Positions 17,375-26,243 of a DNA stretch of 26,243 bases are shown piece by piece. The notes under the pieces were generated by a model. That model ran no database searches. It worked only from the letters and a program-made list of their open reading frames with translations, and was not told the DNA's origin. Origin of the DNA: Bacteroidota bacterium (GTDB lineage: Bacteria; Bacteroidota; Ignavibacteria; Ignavibacteriales; Ignavibacteriaceae); the NCBI GenBank assembly GCA_021796135.1, contig JAJYOQ010000007.1, positions 3,489 through 29,731 on the forward strand, in the 5' to 3' direction. Each line of letters opens with the position of its first letter. The stretch's first letter is position 1. The translations under genes and the position numbers were made by a program.

Positions 17375-20300
17375 GTGAAAACCGCAATAGAAATAATTAA
17401 TGATCTGGTCAATGATGTTATTCGTAAACGCGGATATCTGTACTTTTTAAATGGTTCAGTCAGTGATCTGGAATATTCCCAGCTTAATGCTTCTGCTGTG
17501 GTTACGGGTTCACAAAAGTATTATGTTAAAATAGCATTTGATGAACAAAAATATCCTGTTGACCTGTCTTGCTCATGTCCATTTAGCGATACCGGAGTTT
17601 GTAAACATATTATTGCTGTTTTATATACTCTAAATGAACATCGATTTTTTAATGGTACAGAAAACGATTATTTAGGAGAAAATGTTGCTGTTAACAATGA
17701 TAAACCGAAAAACAGTGTTTTGACTCCGGAATTAAGAAAAAAATGGCTTAAAGAAATCGAACAAAAAAAGGAGGCGGCTAAGTTTGAAGAATTTAACAGG
17801 AAGATTTCTGTCCTTATAAAAAAGGACGAAAAGAAAAATACCGCTGACAATTATCGTATTGTTTACTCAATACAGCCTAAAGGATATCGTACTATTCTTC
17901 ACGCTGTTCGTCAAAGACTTAAGAAAGACGGCAGTGTTGCTGCCTCAGATATTATTCACGGTGACTCTTTTACTAATTTACCTTCTCTTTCTCTTCAAGA
18001 AAAATTAATAATTGAACATATATCTAAACATTTCGGCGAATTCGCTGTCGAACTTATTGCCTCCGATGATTATGTTATTAAATCAAAAGAACATATCAAT
18101 GGTTCAAGTTTTTTTAACGAATTGCTTTCTTTTCTTGCCGATAAAGAACTATTTCTATTTGAAGATCATTTGAAACTCGGGAAACAGATTTTTATTCAGA
18201 AGGATGAGGGCAAAGCCAAACTTTTCTTCGATGAAGACGGTGCTAATATCTCTTTGCATCTAGAGTTTGAATTTCAAAATGAAAAAATAAAAAAGGCGAA
18301 GGAAATTATTCCTGTTTTGGATAATCCTCTTTGGGTTTTGTATGGAAATAAAGTCTTTAAGATTTCTAATCTTTCATACAGCCAGTTTTACAATTTCTAC
18401 CGAAGTTCAAACATGATATCTATTCCCAAAGTTTATTTGGAATATTTTGAACAAAACCTTCTGCCCCAGCTTGCAAATAATCTTCCCATTGAATCAGCTA
18501 AATATATAGTAAGTGAAATATCGGCTCCTCCGGTTAAGCGTGTTTATCTTGATGAAGCCGGTGCTGATTTAAGAGTTGTGTTAAAATTTGGTTATGGTGA
18601 ATACGAACTAAGTTACGATGAAAATGAAACCTCTTCATCTTTGTTTAAGGATAATAAAATATTAAGAATTTTAAGGGATAAAATTACTGAAGAAGCAGCT
18701 TTATCAGAGATAAAATCATTTTATGTAAAAGAAATTGAAAAGGGGATCTTTACTCCGCGCAATAACCCGGTAAATTTTTTATTTGATTCTCTGCCTTTGA
18801 TGAAAGAAATGGGATTTGAAATCTTCGGGGAAGCCAATCTTAGTAAATTTAAAGTGAATACATCTACTCCCCGCTTTTCATTTTCGGTTACTTCCGGAAT
18901 AGATTGGTTTGATGTAAAAGCAGATATTATTTTTAATGAAACTTCAATTTCATTTCATTCTCTTCAGGATGCAATAAAAAATAAAAGAGAATATATTCAG
19001 CTTAAGGACGGTTCAGTCGGAATACTTCCGAAACAATGGATAAATAAATTTAAAAGAGCTTTTTCTTTCGGCGAAATTATCAGGAATAAAGACGGCTTAG
19101 ATCAAGTCGGCATTCGATTCTCAAGACTGCAGGCAAATGCAATAGATCTTTTGCTTAAAGATGTTGAATCGAATACTGACGATGAATACAAGGAGCATAT
19201 AGAAAGATTAAATTCTTTTGAAAAAATTCGTCATCAGAAAGTTCCCGCAGTTTTTGAGAATGTATTGAGATCATATCAAAAGTCCGGTTATGACTGGCTT
19301 TATTTCTTAAAAGAATTTCATTTCGGGGGAATTCTGGCAGACGATATGGGTTTGGGCAAAACAATTCAAGTACTTGCACTTCTTCAAAATGAAAAAGAGA
19401 ACGGAAAAATTTTACCCGATCTTGTAATTGCACCGACTTCAGTTATATTTAACTGGGTAAATGAATCAATAAAGTTTTCCCCGGAACTTAAAATATTAAA
19501 TCATACGGGCAACAATCGAATTAAGGAAGACACTCTTCATTTTGAAAATTATGATGTGATATTTACAAGTTATCCGATATTACTTAGGGATATAGAACAG
19601 TTTACGGAAAGAAAATTTAATTATTTAGTTCTTGATGAATCTCAGAAAATTAAAAACCCTGCTTCACAAACGGCAAAGATTGTCAGAACATTAAAAGCAG
19701 AAAACCGATTATGCTTAACAGGAACACCGGTTGAGAATAATTTAAATGAACTTTGGTCGCAAATGGCTTTTCTAAATCCCGGTTTATTAGGTTCGTTAAA
19801 TAAATTTCAGGAGACTTTCGTTAAACCGATTCAGAAATCAAACGACGACTCAGCTTCTGAGTATTTAAGAAAGACCGTATATCCGTTTATTTTAAGAAGA
19901 AAGAAAGAAGTTGTAGCAAAAGAACTTCCCGAAAAGACCGAGATAATTCACTATTGCGAAATGGAAACAAAGCAGCTAAATATTTATAATATGTGGAAAG
20001 ATTCAATTCGCGAAAATATTATTAAGGAAATTGATCAAAACGGAATTAATAAATCCGGTTTCAAAGTAATGGAAGGGCTGCTTCGATTACGTCAGATTTG
20101 CAATCATCCTTTGCTGGTCAAGGAGAACTATACCGGAAAATCGGGCAAGTTTGAAGAATTCAAAGACCAGCTTGAAAATGTTCTGGAAGAAAATCATAAG
20201 GTGCTTGTTTTCTCTCAGTTCGTTTCTATGCTCAATATTATAAAAGAATATTTAGATATAAAAAATATTCCTTATGAATATCTTACCGGCAGTACCCAAA

Positions 20301-20647
20301 ACCGCGAAGCATGCGTGAGAAATTTTCAGGAAAATGAAAACATAAAAGTTTTTTTAATTAGCCTTAAAGCAGGTGGCTTCGGTTTAAATTTAACGGCTGC
20401 TGATTATGTTTTTCATTACGATCCATGGTGGAATCCGGCAGTACAGGATCAGGCAACGGACAGGACTCACAGAATCGGTCAGGATAAGAATGTATTTGTT
20501 TATAAATTTATAACAAAAGATAGTGTTGAAGAAAAAATTCTCCGGCTGCAGGATCAAAAGAAAGAACTTGCTGAAAACATTATAACAGGAGAATCCGGAA
20601 TTTTAAAAAACCTTACAAAAGAAGATGTAAATATTTTATTCGAATAA
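17375..20647 (+). CDS. SWIM-domain SNF2/Rad54-type helicase
   Basis: A 1090-residue bacterial SNF2-family ATPase. A SWIM zinc finger (CxCx7CxH: C66, C68, C76, H78) sits at the N-terminus, followed by a long beta-rich region of about 550 residues of unknown role. The two-lobed SNF2 motor follows: Walker A ADDMGLGKT near 657-665, LDESQKIKNP near 751, LTGTPVENNLNELW, then SLKAGGFGLNLTAADYVFHY and QATDRTHRIGQ as motifs V-VI. Such proteins are common but poorly characterised in bacteria; the motor translocates on duplex DNA and may remodel protein-DNA complexes. Translation must start at GTG 17375, since a stop lies in frame 24 bases upstream and no other start intervenes. recQ follows after 21 bp, so they are probably one transcript. 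Confidence 0.92.
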   Translation: MKTAIEIINDLVNDVIRKRGYLYFLNGSVSDLEYSQLNASAVVTGSQKYYVKIAFDEQKYPVDLSCSCPFSDTGVCKHIIAVLYTLNEHRFFNGTENDYLGENVAVNNDKPKNSVLTPELRKKWLKEIEQKKEAAKFEEFNRKISVLIKKDEKKNTADNYRIVYSIQPKGYRTILHAVRQRLKKDGSVAASDIIHGDSFTNLPSLSLQEKLIIEHISKHFGEFAVELIASDDYVIKSKEHINGSSFFNELLSFLADKELFLFEDHLKLGKQIFIQKDEGKAKLFFDEDGANISLHLEFEFQNEKIKKAKEIIPVLDNPLWVLYGNKVFKISNLSYSQFYNFYRSSNMISIPKVYLEYFEQNLLPQLANNLPIESAKYIVSEISAPPVKRVYLDEAGADLRVVLKFGYGEYELSYDENETSSSLFKDNKILRILRDKITEEAALSEIKSFYVKEIEKGIFTPRNNPVNFLFDSLPLMKEMGFEIFGEANLSKFKVNTSTPRFSFSVTSGIDWFDVKADIIFNETSISFHSLQDAIKNKREYIQLKDGSVGILPKQWINKFKRAFSFGEIIRNKDGLDQVGIRFSRLQANAIDLLLKDVESNTDDEYKEHIERLNSFEKIRHQKVPAVFENVLRSYQKSGYDWLYFLKEFHFGGILADDMGLGKTIQVLALLQNEKENGKILPDLVIAPTSVIFNWVNESIKFSPELKILNHTGNNRIKEDTLHFENYDVIFTSYPILLRDIEQFTERKFNYLVLDESQKIKNPASQTAKIVRTLKAENRLCLTGTPVENNLNELWSQMAFLNPGLLGSLNKFQETFVKPIQKSNDDSASEYLRKTVYPFILRRKKEVVAKELPEKTEIIHYCEMETKQLNIYNMWKDSIRENIIKEIDQNGINKSGFKVMEGLLRLRQICNHPLLVKENYTGKSGKFEEFKDQLENVLEENHKVLVFSQFVSMLNIIKEYLDIKNIPYEYLTGSTQNREACVRNFQENENIKVFLISLKAGGFGLNLTAADYVFHYDPWWNPAVQDQATDRTHRIGQDKNVFVYKFITKDSVEEKILRLQDQKKELAENIITGESGILKNLTKEDVNILFE

Positions 20648-20668
20648 TAAAAAACGGGGAAAAATTAT

Positions 20669-22477
20669 ATGCATAATGCTCATAAAATTCTAAAAGATGT
20701 TTTCGGATATGATTCTTTCAGATTTCTTCAGAAAGAGATCATTGAAAATATTTTAAATAAAAACGATTCGCTTGTAATAATGCCTACCGGCGGAGGGAAA
20801 TCACTTTGTTATCAAATTCCGGCATTAATTTTTGAAGGACTTACCATAGTAATTTCGCCTTTGATTTCGCTGATGAAAGATCAGGTTGAACAGCTCAGAC
20901 AGCTAGGGGTAAATGTATCTTTACTCAATAGTTCCATATCTCCGGAAGTTTACAAAGAAAATTTTGAAAATGTAAAGACAGGAAAGTCTAAACTTCTTTA
21001 TTTAGCACCGGAATCTTTAGCTAAGGAAGACATTGTCGGCTTATTAAAAAGCATCCGGCTTGACTGTATAACCGTAGATGAAGCGCATTGTATTTCGGAA
21101 TGGGGACATGATTTCAGAAAAGATTATCGTCAGCTTGGGACATTCAGGAACTATTTTAAATCCGCCGTCTGTATTGGGCTAACGGCAACCGCTACTCCAA
21201 GGGTACAGGATGATATAATTAAGAATTTAAATATGGTCGGTCACAAAAAATATATTGCAAGCTTTAACCGGGAGAATTTATTTCTGCAGGTTATACCCAA
21301 ACGAGATCCTTTTCAGCAGACAGTTGATTTTTTGAAAGAGCATAGAGACCAATCGGGAATAATTTATTGTTTTTCCCGCAAGCAGGTAGACAGTCTTCAT
21401 GAGGATTTATCCAGATTAAAATATTCAACAAGACCCTATCATGCCGGTCTTAAAGACGAGGAAAGAAGTACTAATCAAGAGCTTTTCATCAAGGATGAAG
21501 TTCAAATTATAATTGCTACAATCGCATTCGGCATGGGGATTAATAAGTCAAATGTAAGGTTTGTTATCCACTATGATCTTCCCAAAAATTTGGAATCCTA
21601 TTATCAGGAAATCGGCAGATCGGGACGGGACGGATTAAGAGCGGATTGTTTGCTTCTATTCGGCTACGGAGATATTTCAAAAATAAATTATTTCATCGAT
21701 CAAAAAGAAGACGAAGTAGAGAGAATAGCGGCAAAGGCGCATCTAAATGCAATGGTTAAATATGCGGAGGCAGAAATCTGCAGAAGGCATCCGCTTATAA
21801 ATTATTTCGGCGAGACCTATAAAATATATTATTGCGGGATGTGCGATAATTGCCTGACAGATGAAAAGGAAAAGGTGGACATAACAATTCCGTCTCAAAA
21901 GCTTTTATCTGCGGTAAAACGAACCGGTCAAATATTCGGCGCAAATTATATTATTGATGTTTTACGCGGCGAAGAATCGGATAGAATATTTAGTAACGGT
22001 CATCAAAAATTATCGGTCTATGGTATCGGCAAAGATTATGATAAGAAACAATGGCATTCATTTATTGATCAGCTAATAAGAAAAGATATCCTGATCAGAG
22101 ATATAGAGTTCGGAAGCTTAAAGCTTGGTGATAAATCTTTCAATATTTTAATGTCCACAGAGAAGGTGCTTGGATTTATTAAGGAACCGCAGACTTTTTC
22201 TAAGAAACTGAAACTATCCACAGTAAAGGAAGATTCATACGATGCAGAACTTTTTGATTTGCTGCGGAAAAAAAGGAAAGAACTTGCTGAATTAAAAGGA
22301 ATTCCGCCGTATGTTATTTTTTCGGATAAAACATTGATACAAATGTCAACATATTTTCCCCAGAACGAAGCAAGTTTTTTTGATATAAACGGAGTCGGTC
22401 AGAAGAAATTCGAAATTTATGGTAAGATATTCATTCCGATAATTAAAGTATATTGTGCCAATAAAAATATTTTATGA
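20669..22477 (+). CDS. recQ: ATP-dependent DNA helicase RecQ
   Basis: A 602-residue 3'-5' DNA helicase for recombination and fork repair. The helicase core has motif 0 FRFLQKEII, Walker A MPTGGGKS (residues 38-45), DEAH near 137-140 in VDEAHCISEWGHDFR, and motif VI YYQEIGRSGRDG. The RQC zinc site is present as C371 and the cluster C389, C392, C395 (YCGMCDNC). A winged-helix region follows, and the C-terminal HRDC domain lies at about 520-600 (DLLRKKRKELAELKGIPPYV). It is close to E. coli RecQ in size. A ggggaaa ribosome binding site sits in the 21-bp gap after the SNF2 gene. Confidence 0.95.
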   Translation: MHNAHKILKDVFGYDSFRFLQKEIIENILNKNDSLVIMPTGGGKSLCYQIPALIFEGLTIVISPLISLMKDQVEQLRQLGVNVSLLNSSISPEVYKENFENVKTGKSKLLYLAPESLAKEDIVGLLKSIRLDCITVDEAHCISEWGHDFRKDYRQLGTFRNYFKSAVCIGLTATATPRVQDDIIKNLNMVGHKKYIASFNRENLFLQVIPKRDPFQQTVDFLKEHRDQSGIIYCFSRKQVDSLHEDLSRLKYSTRPYHAGLKDEERSTNQELFIKDEVQIIIATIAFGMGINKSNVRFVIHYDLPKNLESYYQEIGRSGRDGLRADCLLLFGYGDISKINYFIDQKEDEVERIAAKAHLNAMVKYAEAEICRRHPLINYFGETYKIYYCGMCDNCLTDEKEKVDITIPSQKLLSAVKRTGQIFGANYIIDVLRGEESDRIFSNGHQKLSVYGIGKDYDKKQWHSFIDQLIRKDILIRDIEFGSLKLGDKSFNILMSTEKVLGFIKEPQTFSKKLKLSTVKEDSYDAELFDLLRKKRKELAELKGIPPYVIFSDKTLIQMSTYFPQNEASFFDINGVGQKKFEIYGKIFIPIIKVYCANKNIL

Positions 22478-22555
22478 TATTATTTCTTAGGTTTTTTTTC
22501 TGTGAAGTCCGGCATTTGATATATGACTATTTTTATTTAATTTTACGGTCAGAAA

Positions 22556-22642
22556 ATGAAGACAATAACATTAAATATCGCTTTTAACGGACACGCAATC
22601 CATCATCATCTCCACGATTTATTCGATGCCGGATTATGTTGA
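22556..22642 (+). CDS. Histidine operon leader peptide
   Basis: A 28-codon reading frame (MKTITLNIAFNG..., stop TGA 22640-22642) carries His at residues 13, 16, 17, 18 and 20: five His codons within eight, including three in a row. It lies directly upstream of a terminator and of hisG, the gene order expected for ribosome-mediated attenuation of a histidine operon. When His-tRNA is scarce the ribosome would stall at 22592-22615. No strong Shine-Dalgarno precedes the ATG (ggtcaga). The peptide is a sensor and probably has no other role. Confidence 0.85.
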   Translation: MKTITLNIAFNGHAIHHHLHDLFDAGLC

Positions 22643-22674
22643 TATTTTATAACTAAGAATTTAACACCCCGGCA
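22627..22674 (+). promoter_or_regulatory. Antiterminator hairpin of the his attenuator
   Basis: TGCCGG (22627-22632) pairs with CCGGCA (22669-22674), and just inside it TGTTGA (22637-22642) pairs with TTAACA (22661-22666) with one G-U, giving two 6-bp helices separated by a small internal loop. The right arm uses the 5' half of the terminator stem, so both structures cannot coexist. The left arm covers the end and stop codon of the leader peptide. A ribosome reaching the stop would mask it and allow termination, while one stalled on the His codons leaves it free. Confidence 0.7.
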
Positions 22675-22693
22675 ACTGTCGGGGTTTTTGCTT
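22667..22693 (+). terminator. Attenuator terminator upstream of hisG
   Basis: ccccggc (22667-22673) and gtcgggg (22678-22684) form a 7-bp GC-rich stem (one G-U) with loop aact, followed by tttttgctttt. This is a textbook rho-independent terminator, placed 17 bases before the hisG start and 24 bases after the leader-peptide stop. Confidence 0.88.
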
Positions 22694-22710
22694 TTAAAAA
22701 GGATAAAGAA

Positions 22711-23568
22711 ATGAATGGAAATTTAAAATTAGCTATACAAAAAAAAGGCAGATTAACCGAAAAATCACTTGAACTGCTGCGTCATTGCGGATTAGAAATT
22801 GAAAATTATTCCGAACGGCTTGTAGTTTCAGTAAGAAATTTCCCGCTGGATATATTATTTCTTCGCGATGATGATATACCCGAATATGTTCAGGACGGCG
22901 TAGCTGATATCGGTATAGTAGGTGAAAATGTCATTTATGAAAAACAAACTAATACAGAAATTTTAGAAAAACTCGGATTCGGTAAATGCAGTCTTCAGCT
23001 TGCGTATCCGGAAAACAATGAGTTGAAAACATTAAACGATGTAAACGGTAAAATTATAGCTACTACATATCCGAAAATTCTGAAAGATTTTTTAGTCAGG
23101 AATAATTTGGAAGCAAAGATAATTGAACTCAGCGGCTCTGTCGAAATTGCCCCCTCGCTAGGAATAGCAGATTTAATTTGTGATATAGTTTCAACCGGAA
23201 ATACTTTAATGATGAATAAATTAAAAAAATCATTTAAGGTTTTTGATTCCGAAGCCGTGATGATTTCCTCCGGAAATTCTAAAATTGAGAGCGATATTTT
23301 AAATGATCTTCTTGGGAGGATTAGATCAGTGCTTAAAGCACGGTCTTCTAAATATTTAATGATGAATATTCCTAAAAATTCGCTTGAAAAAATAACCGCA
23401 ATTATTCCTTCTTTAAAGAGCCCGACTGTTCTGCATCTTGCAGATGAGAAATTGCTTGCGGTGCATGCAGTTATACCTTCGGATACGTTCTGGAAAATAG
23501 TTGATGACTTAAAATTAGCCGGAGCTTCGGGAATACTTTTATTACCAATTGAGAATATGATTTTATGA
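22711..23568 (+). CDS. hisG: ATP phosphoribosyltransferase HisG (long form)
   Basis: HisG condenses ATP and PRPP to phosphoribosyl-ATP, the first committed step of histidine synthesis. The 285 residues include the catalytic periplasmic-binding-like domains (LAIQKKGRLTEKSLELLRHC at 6-25, DGVADIGIVGENV, LIELSGSVEIAPSLGIADLI-like segment, DIVSTGNTLMMNKLK) and a C-terminal regulatory domain about 210-285 (SPTVLHLADEKLLAVHAVIP). That domain marks the long, self-sufficient form, which is inhibited by histidine and needs no HisZ. The ribosome binding site aagga at 22699-22703 lies just after the terminator tail. The ATG of hisD overlaps the stop (ATGA). Confidence 0.96.
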   Translation: MNGNLKLAIQKKGRLTEKSLELLRHCGLEIENYSERLVVSVRNFPLDILFLRDDDIPEYVQDGVADIGIVGENVIYEKQTNTEILEKLGFGKCSLQLAYPENNELKTLNDVNGKIIATTYPKILKDFLVRNNLEAKIIELSGSVEIAPSLGIADLICDIVSTGNTLMMNKLKKSFKVFDSEAVMISSGNSKIESDILNDLLGRIRSVLKARSSKYLMMNIPKNSLEKITAIIPSLKSPTVLHLADEKLLAVHAVIPSDTFWKIVDDLKLAGASGILLLPIENMIL

Positions 23569-24851
23569 AAATCTATTTATATGAAAAACTTACTGTTGCA
23601 GAAAAAGAAAATCTCTTAAAGCGGCCTTCGATCGATAGTGAGAAAATTTTTAATATTGTAAGACCTATTCTTTTAGATATAAAGCAAAATGGACTTACTG
23701 CAGCTCTAAAATATGCAAAACAATTTGACGGTTTCGCAAACGACAGCATTAAGATTACACAACAGGAATTTGAAGAAGCTGAAAGAAATCTTGACAATAA
23801 AATTAAATCTGCAATAATAACCGCCTTTGATAACATCACTAAATTTCACTCAAAACAAACACCTCATTCTTACGAAATTGAAACAATGGAAGGAGTAAAA
23901 TGTTCGCGAGAATATAGAGCAATTGAAAATGTCGGGCTTTACGTACCTGGCGGCAGCGCAGTACTTCCATCAACGATGCTAATGCTTGGAATACCAGCTA
24001 AATTAGCAGGATGTAAGAGAGTAGTTGTTTGCTCTCCGGCAAAAGATAATAAAATTAATTTTCCGCTGCTTTATGCTGCGAAACTATGCGGCATAGATGA
24101 ATTTTATAAAATCGGAGGTGCGCAGGCGATCGGGCTTATGGCTTATGGGGATCAAAGTATTCCCAAAGTATATAAAATATTCGGCCCGGGAAATCAATTT
24201 GTTACTGCTGCCAAATTAATGGTAAGTATAGATAAGGAAGGCAGTTCAATTGATATGCCCGCCGGTCCAAGCGAAGTCTTGGTTATTGCCGATGAAAAAT
24301 CTAATCCTAAATTTATTGCTTCTGATCTTTTATCTCAAGCAGAGCACGGACCCGACTCGCAGGTTATTTTGGTTTCAACCTCAGAAAAGCTGATTAACCG
24401 TACACTGGACGAAATCAATATTCAACTGTCAGATTTACCGAGAAAAGAGATTGCAGGAAAAGCTTTGGGAAACTCTTTTGCTTTAATCGTGAATAATTTA
24501 GAAGAAGCAATTAACTTCAGTAACAATTATGCTCCGGAACATTTGATTTTGAATATTACAGAGCCGGAAAATTACAAATCAAAAATTATTAACGCGGGGT
24601 CTGTTTTTCTCGGGGAATACTCTCCGGAAAGCGCCGGCGATTATGCTTCGGGAACAAATCATTCACTTCCTACATATGGATATGCAAAAACATACGGAGG
24701 AGTTAGCGTAGAGTCATTTATGAAATCAATGACGTTTCAAAAACTTACAAAAGAAGGGCTCGAAAATATATCGGAATCTGTGGAAACATTAGCTGAAGTC
24801 GAAGAATTAACAGCACACAAGAATGCAGTAAAAATTAGATTGGCAAAGTAA
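23565..24851 (+). CDS. hisD: Histidinol dehydrogenase HisD
   Basis: HisD performs the last two oxidations, histidinol to histidine, with NAD and zinc. The 428 residues retain the functional positions of the E. coli enzyme: zinc ligands Q258 and H261 in LSQAEHG, catalytic E325 and H326 in NYAPEHL, the SAGDYASGTNHSLPT loop that supplies the Asp ligand, and a C-terminal His in ELTAHKNAVKIR. Other family segments are GLYVPGGSAVLPSTMLML and IFGPGNQFVTAAK. It overlaps hisG by 4 bases and is followed by hisC after 5 bases, a tight operon. Confidence 0.97.
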   Translation: MKIYLYEKLTVAEKENLLKRPSIDSEKIFNIVRPILLDIKQNGLTAALKYAKQFDGFANDSIKITQQEFEEAERNLDNKIKSAIITAFDNITKFHSKQTPHSYEIETMEGVKCSREYRAIENVGLYVPGGSAVLPSTMLMLGIPAKLAGCKRVVVCSPAKDNKINFPLLYAAKLCGIDEFYKIGGAQAIGLMAYGDQSIPKVYKIFGPGNQFVTAAKLMVSIDKEGSSIDMPAGPSEVLVIADEKSNPKFIASDLLSQAEHGPDSQVILVSTSEKLINRTLDEINIQLSDLPRKEIAGKALGNSFALIVNNLEEAINFSNNYAPEHLILNITEPENYKSKIINAGSVFLGEYSPESAGDYASGTNHSLPTYGYAKTYGGVSVESFMKSMTFQKLTKEGLENISESVETLAEVEELTAHKNAVKIRLAK

Positions 24852-24856
24852 TCTTT

Positions 24857-25909
24857 ATGGATATAAGAAAATTAGTAAGGAAAAATATTTTAGAATTAAA
24901 ACCATATACATCCGCAAGGGACATATATGAAGGCAGCGGAATATTGCTTGATGCAAATGAGAACAGTTTTGGTTCGACATTTACCGAAATTGATGAATTA
25001 AATCTTAATCGCTACCCTGATCCGCACCAGAATGACTTAAAAAAAATAGTTTCAGGGCATTTATCAATAAACAGTGAAAATTTATTCTTTGGAGTTGGTT
25101 CCGATGAAATAATTGATTTGCTGATTAGAATATTCTGTGAACCCGGAAAAGATAATGTAATAATCCCTGAACCGACTTACGGAATGTATAAGGTTGCAAG
25201 CGATATCAATAATGTTAAAACGATCAGCGTTTTGCTGACTAATGAATTTCAAATTGATTTTACAGAAATTGAAAAAGCATATAACGAAAACACAAAAATT
25301 ATTTTTCTATGTTCTCCGAATAATCCGACCGGGAATCTTTTAAATAAAAAAGACATAATTGCACTTTGTGAAAAATATAATTCAATAATTGCAGTTGATG
25401 AAGCTTATATAGATTTTTCATTAAATGGTACTATGGTTGAAGAATGCAAAAAATTCAGTAATCTGGTTATTTTAAGAACTTTTTCAAAAGCTTGGGGTTT
25501 AGCTGGGGTAAGACTCGGGTATTGCATTGCAGATTCAGAGATAATTAATATATTATTTAAAGTTAAAGCACCGTATAACATTAATTCGCTAACACGATAT
25601 GCGTTAAAAAAAGCTTTCTTAAAATTGAATATCAAGGATAAATACGTAAATTCAATAATTAAAGAACGGGAAAGATTAAAAAATCAATTAGAAACATTAG
25701 CCGGAATTGAAAAAGTATACGATTCTGATGCTAATTTTCTTTTAATTAAGTGCAAAACTCCAAAGGAAGTTCAAAAATCATTAATGGACAATGGAATTAT
25801 CATCAGAGATAGAAGCAGTCAGCCCAAACTGGAAGGCTGTCTAAGAATTTCAGTTGGAAGTCAGGAAGAGAACGACTTACTTTGGGATGTAATTAAAAAA
25901 TTATTATAA
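24857..25909 (+). CDS. hisC: Histidinol-phosphate aminotransferase HisC
   Basis: HisC is a PLP-dependent fold-type I aminotransferase converting imidazole-acetol phosphate to histidinol phosphate. The 350 residues show LDANENSFGS at 31-40, EPTYGMYKVA near 105-114, CSPNNPTGN at 152-160, VDEAYIDF at 180-187 with the PLP-contacting Asp, and the Schiff-base lysine K211 in RTFSKAWGLAGVRLGY. The C-terminal substrate-binding segment contains GIIIRDRSS and GCLRISVGSQEEN. It lies within the his operon, 5 bases after hisD, which argues for the His role over related aromatic aminotransferases. Confidence 0.95.
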   Translation: MDIRKLVRKNILELKPYTSARDIYEGSGILLDANENSFGSTFTEIDELNLNRYPDPHQNDLKKIVSGHLSINSENLFFGVGSDEIIDLLIRIFCEPGKDNVIIPEPTYGMYKVASDINNVKTISVLLTNEFQIDFTEIEKAYNENTKIIFLCSPNNPTGNLLNKKDIIALCEKYNSIIAVDEAYIDFSLNGTMVEECKKFSNLVILRTFSKAWGLAGVRLGYCIADSEIINILFKVKAPYNINSLTRYALKKAFLKLNIKDKYVNSIIKERERLKNQLETLAGIEKVYDSDANFLLIKCKTPKEVQKSLMDNGIIIRDRSSQPKLEGCLRISVGSQEENDLLWDVIKKLL

Positions 25910-25921
25910 AATATAATCAAA

Positions 25922-26227
25922 ATGAATAAAGTTATAATTGATAAAAAGTTTCTTGAACTTAAACTGCCCATTTCAGCGGGATTAATACAAGGACTTAAGA
26001 AACTTTCACTAAGAGGGTTTGAAATTATCGTGAATGATTTTGATTTAACGTCAAACCCGACATTGAATCAGTTATTCACATTAGAGAATATAAAGATTAA
26101 TAACGGAGGAGAAGCCGGAGAAAACAGCTTTTTAATTTCGACTGAAAAGAAATCTCAAAAAAACACTATTCTCGTAAAAGAAAAAACTACAGTTGATAAT
26201 TTTGAAAAGGCAGTTAACATTATTTGA
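25922..26227 (+). CDS. Unrecognised small protein in the his operon (possibly a decayed HAD/HisB-N-like domain)
   Basis: A 101-residue protein starting 12 bases after hisC, so probably part of the operon. I do not recognise the family. It is soluble, without signal peptide or membrane segment. The stretch PISAGLIQGLKKLSLRGFEI followed by IVNDFDLTSNPTLNQLFTLE loosely resembles the part of HAD phosphatases such as HisB-N that runs from the PGV-helix to the strand ending in TNQ. However, the N-terminal DxDGT catalytic motif is replaced by IIDKKF and no later Lys or DD motif is seen, so it cannot be an active HAD phosphatase. It sits where hisB often follows hisC. No Shine-Dalgarno is visible. 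Existence as a gene is likely; function is unknown. Confidence 0.6.
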   Translation: MNKVIIDKKFLELKLPISAGLIQGLKKLSLRGFEIIVNDFDLTSNPTLNQLFTLENIKINNGGEAGENSFLISTEKKSQKNTILVKEKTTVDNFEKAVNII

Positions 26228-26243
26228 AATTGAAGTTGTATAT

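Noticed and set aside
22591..22642. Leader frame as a chance small ORF
   Set aside because: The combination of clustered His codons, terminator and antiterminator directly before hisG is too specific for chance.

Overview
The window looks like a chromosomal segment of an Ignavibacteria-type bacterium (Chlorobi/Bacteroidetes side of the FCB group). The main evidence is a type IX secretion C-terminal sorting domain with the YPNPFNPTT motif at the left edge. The low-GC codon use of most genes and the housekeeping gene content fit this. The assignment rests on motif recognition, not on a search.

Layout. Positions 11-421 (+) hold the tail of a secreted T9SS-cargo protein with no open frame leading into it. 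Positions 431-750 hold a hairpin and, on the minus strand, the decayed remains of a BrnT-BrnA toxin-antitoxin pair that sit directly behind the mfd stop codon. Positions 763-9986 form one minus-strand block, transcribed mnmE, mnmG, rsmG, murQ, a PAP2 phosphatase, then mfd: tRNA wobble modification, 16S rRNA methylation, cell-wall recycling, lipid phosphatase and transcription-coupled repair. Two near-perfect ParB sites (parS) lie in the 98-bp mnmG-mnmE gap, suggesting that the segment lies in the origin-proximal part of the chromosome.

Positions 9987-10377 are a divergent regulatory gap with a perfect 10-bp inverted repeat. From 10378 everything is on the plus strand. A chaperone cluster comes first (hsp20, a CbpA-type J-protein, htpG, clpB; to 16637). 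Its codon use is unlike the rest of the window: T at third codon positions is almost absent (2 of 82 codons counted in clpB, 4 of 76 in htpG, against 26 of 60 in the nearby SNF2 gene). An intact Phd/YefM-ParE/RelE toxin-antitoxin module with its own operator follows, then a SWIM-SNF2 helicase and RecQ.

The last region (22556-26227) is the start of a histidine operon: hisG, hisD, hisC and a small unrecognised gene. It is preceded by a well-formed transcription attenuator: a 28-codon leader peptide with five His codons within eight, a two-part antiterminator and a rho-independent terminator. This is the most clearly structured regulatory system in the window.

No rRNA, tRNA, CRISPR array, insertion sequence or prophage was seen. 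The two toxin-antitoxin modules (one dead, one intact) and the compositionally odd chaperone block are the accessory parts of an otherwise core region.
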